DNA from: Betaproteobacteria bacterium Ga0077532
Lineage (GTDB): Bacteria > Pseudomonadota > Gammaproteobacteria > Burkholderiales > Ga0077523
DNA length: 64,000 bases
Direction of reading: 5' to 3'
Assembly: GCA_001464895.1 (NCBI GenBank)
Contig: LNEE01000062.1
Span: 252,333-316,332, forward strand
Part shown: positions 61,536 through 64,000 of the stretch, piece after piece
How the letters are laid out: every line of letters starts with the position of its first letter
Numbering within the stretch: position 1 is the stretch's first letter
Position numbers and translations under genes: made by a program
The notes under the pieces: model-generated
Told to the model about the DNA's origin: nothing
Seen by the model: the letters and a program-made list of their open reading frames with translations, nothing else
Databases searched by the model: none

Positions 61536-61756
61536 GCGCCCTCACAAGGGAACAGTGGATCGAGCGGTACGCCAACCGGATTCAGGAGGGATGCGAGTGC
61601 CCGCGCGACCTCGCGATCCAGGCAGCACAGTTGGAGATCGAGAGAATGAACGATGAAGCCGGCGGCGGCGACATCGACTGGAACGACGACGACAACACCC
61701 CGGAAGTCCGCGCCGACGAGGAGTTGTCGAACTGGTTCGACGACGGGTTCGACTGA
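61532..61756 (+). CDS. small acidic early phage protein
   Basis: A 74-residue protein with a GTG start: SALTREQWIERYANRIQEGCECPRDLAIQAAQLEIERMNDEAG, then a strongly acidic end (DIDWNDDDNTPEVRADEEL). Stop overlaps the HNH gene start. An acidic tail can mimic DNA; an anti-restriction role is only a thought. Confidence 0.55.
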   Translation: MSALTREQWIERYANRIQEGCECPRDLAIQAAQLEIERMNDEAGGGDIDWNDDDNTPEVRADEELSNWFDDGFD

Positions 61757-62175
61757 TGCCCATCCGCCCCGAGATGAAGGCCCGCTACCCAGCCAACTGG
61801 GCAGAGATCCGCGAGCGCATTCTTGAGCGCGCCGGCCACCGTTGCGAACGCTGTCATGCGCCGAACTACTGGGATGTGCAACGCGTGGACCAGGCCGCGC
61901 CTGCGAGCTGGACCGTCGTTGGCTATGACGCGATCAAGGCGCGTTCCTGGCCAATCTCCGTGATGAAGCCCGTGAACGAAAGGCGCATCACTACCATCGT
62001 GCTGACCATCGCGCACGTTCACGATCCCGATCCGGCGAACTGCGCCGACGACAACCTGCAGGCCCTTTGCCAGCGCTGCCACCTGCTCCTCGACGCCCCG
62101 CTGCACGCTGCCACGCGGCGCGCACGGCGAGCGATTGGCGATCTGTTCGCGTGCGCTACGGAGGACGCCCGATGA
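61756..62175 (+). CDS. HNH-type endonuclease domain protein
   Basis: A 139-residue protein. HRCERCHAPN (C30, C33) near the start, and LTIAHVHDPDPANCADDNLQALCQRCHLLLD near the end, form an HNH fold with a zinc site of four cysteines; the first His of the HNH motif is in the TIAHVHD stretch and the Asn in DDNLQALC. It may nick DNA in replication or packaging, or help restrict rivals. Overlaps neighbours on both sides. Confidence 0.82.
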   Translation: MPIRPEMKARYPANWAEIRERILERAGHRCERCHAPNYWDVQRVDQAAPASWTVVGYDAIKARSWPISVMKPVNERRITTIVLTIAHVHDPDPANCADDNLQALCQRCHLLLDAPLHAATRRARRAIGDLFACATEDAR

Positions 62176-62381
62176 ACACCGGCTACAACGCCACCGGCCT
62201 CTCCCGCGCCACGAAGAACGCCCTCGCCCTGGCCGTGCGCCCGGATGTCGGCGTCCAGTCCCTCGACACGTGGCAGCGCAAGGTTCTCGACAACGCCGGG
62301 TTGATCACCGGCCACCGCCTCAACGACGCCGGCCGCGCCGCGTGGGAACGGCTGAGTCGCGGGGAGAAGGTCACGGCATGA
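62172..62381 (+). CDS. small early phage protein of unknown function
   Basis: A 69-residue protein from ATG 62172 (MNTGYNATGLSRATKNALALAVRPDVGVQSLDTWQRKVLDNAGLIT). Two predicted helices in a small wHTH-like pattern (LDTWQRKVLDNAGLITGHRLNDAGRAAWERL). It overlaps GemA by 4 bp. Function unknown. Confidence 0.55.
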   Translation: MNTGYNATGLSRATKNALALAVRPDVGVQSLDTWQRKVLDNAGLITGHRLNDAGRAAWERLSRGEKVTA

Positions 62382-62932
62382 AGGGCGCGCCCGCAGCCGA
62401 CATCCGCGGCCGCGAGCTGGCCATGATCCACATGGCCAAGGCCGAGCTACGCATGGCCGACGACACCTACCGCGACCTGCTGTGGACCGTCGGCCGCGTG
62501 CGCTCCTCCGCGGATCTCGACTGGGTCGGCCGGAAGAAGCTGCTCGAACACCTCCGCGCGTGCGGCTGGAAGCCCCGTCCCGCCGCCAAGGCTCGCCCCA
62601 CGCGCCCGATGGCGGACGATGCCCAGTCGAAGAAGATCCGCGCCATGTGGCTCGCCCTGCACGGCGCCGGTGTCGTGCGTGACTCGTCTGAGCGCGCTCT
62701 GGCGTCCTACGTGAAGCGGCAGACCCGCATCGAGGCCCTCGACTGGCTCAACATGGACCAGGCCGAGAAGGTGATCGAGGCCCTGAAGAAGTGGGCGAAG
62801 CGCGAGGGCCTGCTCGGCGCCGACGGCGTCGTCGAGTCCACACCCGTGAGCCCCGAGGTGCGCCGCGCGGACGCAGAGCGCCTGGCTGCGGGCCGTGCTG
62901 AGTTCGCCCGGCTGCTGTCCGAGGTCGGCTGA
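62378..62932 (+). CDS. GemA-like regulatory protein (DUF1018)
   Basis: A 184-residue protein with the GemA opening MIHMAKAELRMADDTYRDLLWTVGRVRSSADLDWVGRKKLLEHLRACGWK and a second helical unit (QSKKIRAMWLALHGAGVVRDSSERALASYVKRQTRIEALDWL). In Mu GemA alters host gene expression and DNA supercoiling and lies directly before mor, as here. ATG 62378 overlaps the previous gene. Confidence 0.85.
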   Translation: MKGAPAADIRGRELAMIHMAKAELRMADDTYRDLLWTVGRVRSSADLDWVGRKKLLEHLRACGWKPRPAAKARPTRPMADDAQSKKIRAMWLALHGAGVVRDSSERALASYVKRQTRIEALDWLNMDQAEKVIEALKKWAKREGLLGADGVVESTPVSPEVRRADAERLAAGRAEFARLLSEVG

Positions 62933-63375
62933 TGGCAAAGATCGTGCGCCCCGCCTACCGAGGCCCCGAGCTGCTGCTCGACCTGGTGGACCACTGCGCC
63001 GCGATCCTGATGGAGGACCTGCAGATCGACGACCCCACGGCCCGCCGCGTCGCCGTGCGTCTGGCCATTGCCCTCGCTGAAGCGTGGGGCGGCCAATTCA
63101 TCTGGTTCCCGCGTCCGCGTCCCCACGACCGCGCCGAAGAGCACGCCCTCAACTGGTTCGAGCTGGAAGCCCGCGACCTCCAGATCGTCCGGGAGCACAA
63201 CGGCCGCAACACCGCCGAGATCTGCGAGCGCTACGGCATCAGCCGCGCGCGCCTCTACGAGATCGTCAGCCGGGTCCGGGTCCAGTCCCGCGCCCAGGTT
63301 GCGCCGACGCGCGCCACCCGTCCCACCCCCGCCGTACCCCCGCCCCGGATCGCGGACCTCTTCGGCTCCGACTAG
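62932..63375 (+). CDS. mor: Mor-like middle operon transcription activator
   Basis: A 147-residue Mor/C family protein: LLLDLVDHCAAILMEDLQIDDPTARRVAVRLAIALAEAWGGQFIWFPR in the dimerisation domain and NGRNTAEICERYGISRARLYEIVSRVR as the C-terminal HTH. In Mu, Mor switches on the C gene and so the late genes. Here it is the last early gene, only 143 bp from the right prophage end, and no separate C gene was found, so Mor may act on late promoters directly (inference). Confidence 0.85.
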   Translation: MAKIVRPAYRGPELLLDLVDHCAAILMEDLQIDDPTARRVAVRLAIALAEAWGGQFIWFPRPRPHDRAEEHALNWFELEARDLQIVREHNGRNTAEICERYGISRARLYEIVSRVRVQSRAQVAPTRATRPTPAVPPPRIADLFGSD

Positions 63376-63518
63376 GTCCGCGCCGCCCTCCGGGGCCTCG
63401 CGCGCCTATTGCAGCCTCTGCAATTCATTTTCCGCGCGCGTCCCGTTTTCTCCCGTTCGATCCCGCTCGATCCCGATTTATCGCCGTTCTCTCTCTTCAC
63501 TTATCTCATCACCCGTCA
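63376..63518. other. prophage right end
   Basis: The 143 bp after the mor gene hold no gene. They contain the phased repeats, GAAAATGAATTGCAG-type AT-richer DNA (minus strand, near 63416-63435), and the end ...CCCGTCA. Together with the left end they form the sites at which transposase cuts. Confidence 0.7.
63441..63490. repeat. five 10-bp phased repeats near the right prophage end
   Basis: TCCCGTTTTC, TCCCGTTCGA, TCCCGCTCGA, TCCCGATTTA and TCGCCGTTCT follow each other without gaps, so TCCCG recurs exactly every 10 bp. They lie 28-78 bp inside the right end. Sites one helical turn apart face the same side of DNA and suit bound transposase or HU. Confidence 0.85.
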
Positions 63519-63524
63519 TGGTGC
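63519..63524 (+). repeat. target-site duplication, right copy (TGGTGC)
   Basis: Same six bases as at 22663-22668, directly after the terminal CA of the prophage and directly before the continuing host codons. Confidence 0.8.
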
Positions 63525-64000
63525 GCCTCGTCGGCCTGCCGTTCTCCGACACCGAGCATTGGACCTCCGAGGCGCGCGACACGCCGGCAGTCCGGTTGTT
63601 CTGCGACCTCGCGAAGCGTCAGCACGCCGACTTCGACGTCGAGGCGAACGGCCCGGACATCCTCCGGATCTGTCGGGCGGTGGACGGTTATCCGCTCGCG
63701 CTCGTGCTGGCTGCCCGATGGCTGACGACGCTGTCGTGCCGCGACGTGGCCGATCGACTGTGCGAGAGCACCGAGATCCTGAACGAAGCGCCTGTGGTGG
63801 CGGAGAATCCGCGGCACGCAGGCATGGCCTCCGTGTTCGACCAGTCGTGGCGGCTCCTGGCGGCCGACGAACGCGCGGTGTTCAGTGCGCTGTGCGTGTG
63901 CCGCGGTGGGTTCACGGCAGACTCTGCCGTCGCGATCAGTGGCGGCACACTTGCGACCATCGCGAGCCTCACCGCGAAGTCGCTGCTGCAGCGCGTTCGC
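63525..64000 (+). pseudogene. AfsR/SARP-type regulator, 3' part after the prophage
   Basis: The frame opens with RLVGLPFSDTEHW and goes on through RICRAVDGYPLALVLAARW and SVFDQSWRLLAADERAVFSALCVCRGGF, the usual STAND-ATPase sequence that follows the NB-ARC core, to the window edge with no stop. It is in frame with the 5' part when one TGGTGC is removed. The rest, normally TPR-like repeats, lies beyond the window. As it stands it lacks a start and the N-terminal domains. Confidence 0.9.

Larger units (their letters stand above)
22669..63518. mobile_element. complete Mu-like transposable siphovirus prophage, about 40.85 kb
   Basis: The element runs from TGAAGCGCG (22669) to CCCGTCA (63518), that is TG...CA as in Mu. 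It is flanked by TGGTGC and interrupts an otherwise continuous regulator gene. It carries a DDE transposase A, an AAA+ ATPase B, a repressor and Ner-like regulator, GemA, Mor, Mu-type terminase, portal and head genes, and a long-tail module with tape measure and tail chaperones. No essential block looks missing and no frameshifted structural gene was seen, so it may be functional. Early genes run right (52.6-63.4 kb) and late genes run left (52.0-22.7 kb), so the c-ner switch is internal and not at one end as in Mu; this resembles what is described for BcepMu-type phages. Confidence 0.93.

Noticed and set aside
22669-63518. Integrase-type (att site) prophage
   Set aside because: No tyrosine or serine integrase was found; a DDE transposase with ATPase B and a 5-6 bp duplication explains the insertion.
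1-64000. tRNA or rRNA genes
   Set aside because: No cloverleaf-like segment with a recognisable T-loop and acceptor end, and no rRNA sequence, was noticed; a covariance-model search would be decisive.

Overview
The window is a stretch of a high-GC proteobacterial chromosome. The gene order nadD-rsfS-rlmH-maf-rng, together with an E. coli-type aceE/aceF pair, points to a betaproteobacterium (inference from synteny and protein type; no rRNA gene is present to confirm it). It holds four blocks: host core genes (1-9.1 kb), a defence-like accessory island (9.1-18.5 kb), a short stretch of host accessory genes and repeats (18.6-22.7 kb), and one apparently complete transposable prophage (22669-63518, about 40.85 kb). 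The prophage splits an AfsR/SARP-type regulator gene whose second part resumes at 63525.

Host core: an AhpD-like peroxidase-related protein, pyruvate dehydrogenase E1 and E2, then a tightly packed run of NaMN adenylyltransferase, ribosomal silencing factor, 23S rRNA pseudouridine methyltransferase, Maf pyrophosphatase and RNase G. Several of these start inside the previous stop codon.

Defence island: after about 1 kb of non-coding DNA come a winged-helix-like gene and three genes in overlapping order. These have the hallmarks of an ABC-three-component (ABC-3C) conflict system: a PD-(D/E)xK-type nuclease effector, a small middle component and a Rad50-like DUF3732 ATPase with a CPVC zinc hook. 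Facing them is a 1276-residue protein that joins a SAM methyltransferase, a PLD-type nuclease, an SF2 helicase, an S24/LexA-like fold and a DUF3427 C-terminus in one chain. Base composition is visibly lower in GC in the ABC-3C part than in the host core. A truncated Fic gene and a block of tandem palindromic REP-like repeats follow.

Prophage: the early block (52.6-63.4 kb, + strand) keeps the Mu order: repressor (divergent), Ner/Cro-like regulator, small regulators, DDE transposase A, ATPase B, a run of small overlapping genes, a Gam-like candidate, HU, HNH, GemA and Mor at the very end. The late block (52.0-22.7 kb, - strand) runs the other way: small exported proteins and a nuclease, two membrane morons, lysis (amidase, holin-like, lipoprotein), terminase, portal, a group of fibre/adhesin-like proteins, head morphogenesis, a fused protease-capsid protein, a siphovirus tail with a programmed -1 frameshift in the tail chaperone, tail tip, a lipoprotein, and a Dam-type methylase at the left end. 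Head genes are Mu-like (DUF3486, gp28-type terminase, F-like, T-like), but no sheath, tube or baseplate genes of a contractile tail are seen, so the particle is predicted to be a transposable siphovirus. Four 24-30 bp perfect palindromes cluster around the terminase and portal genes. An exact 22-residue HxH repeat protein sits inside the head cluster.
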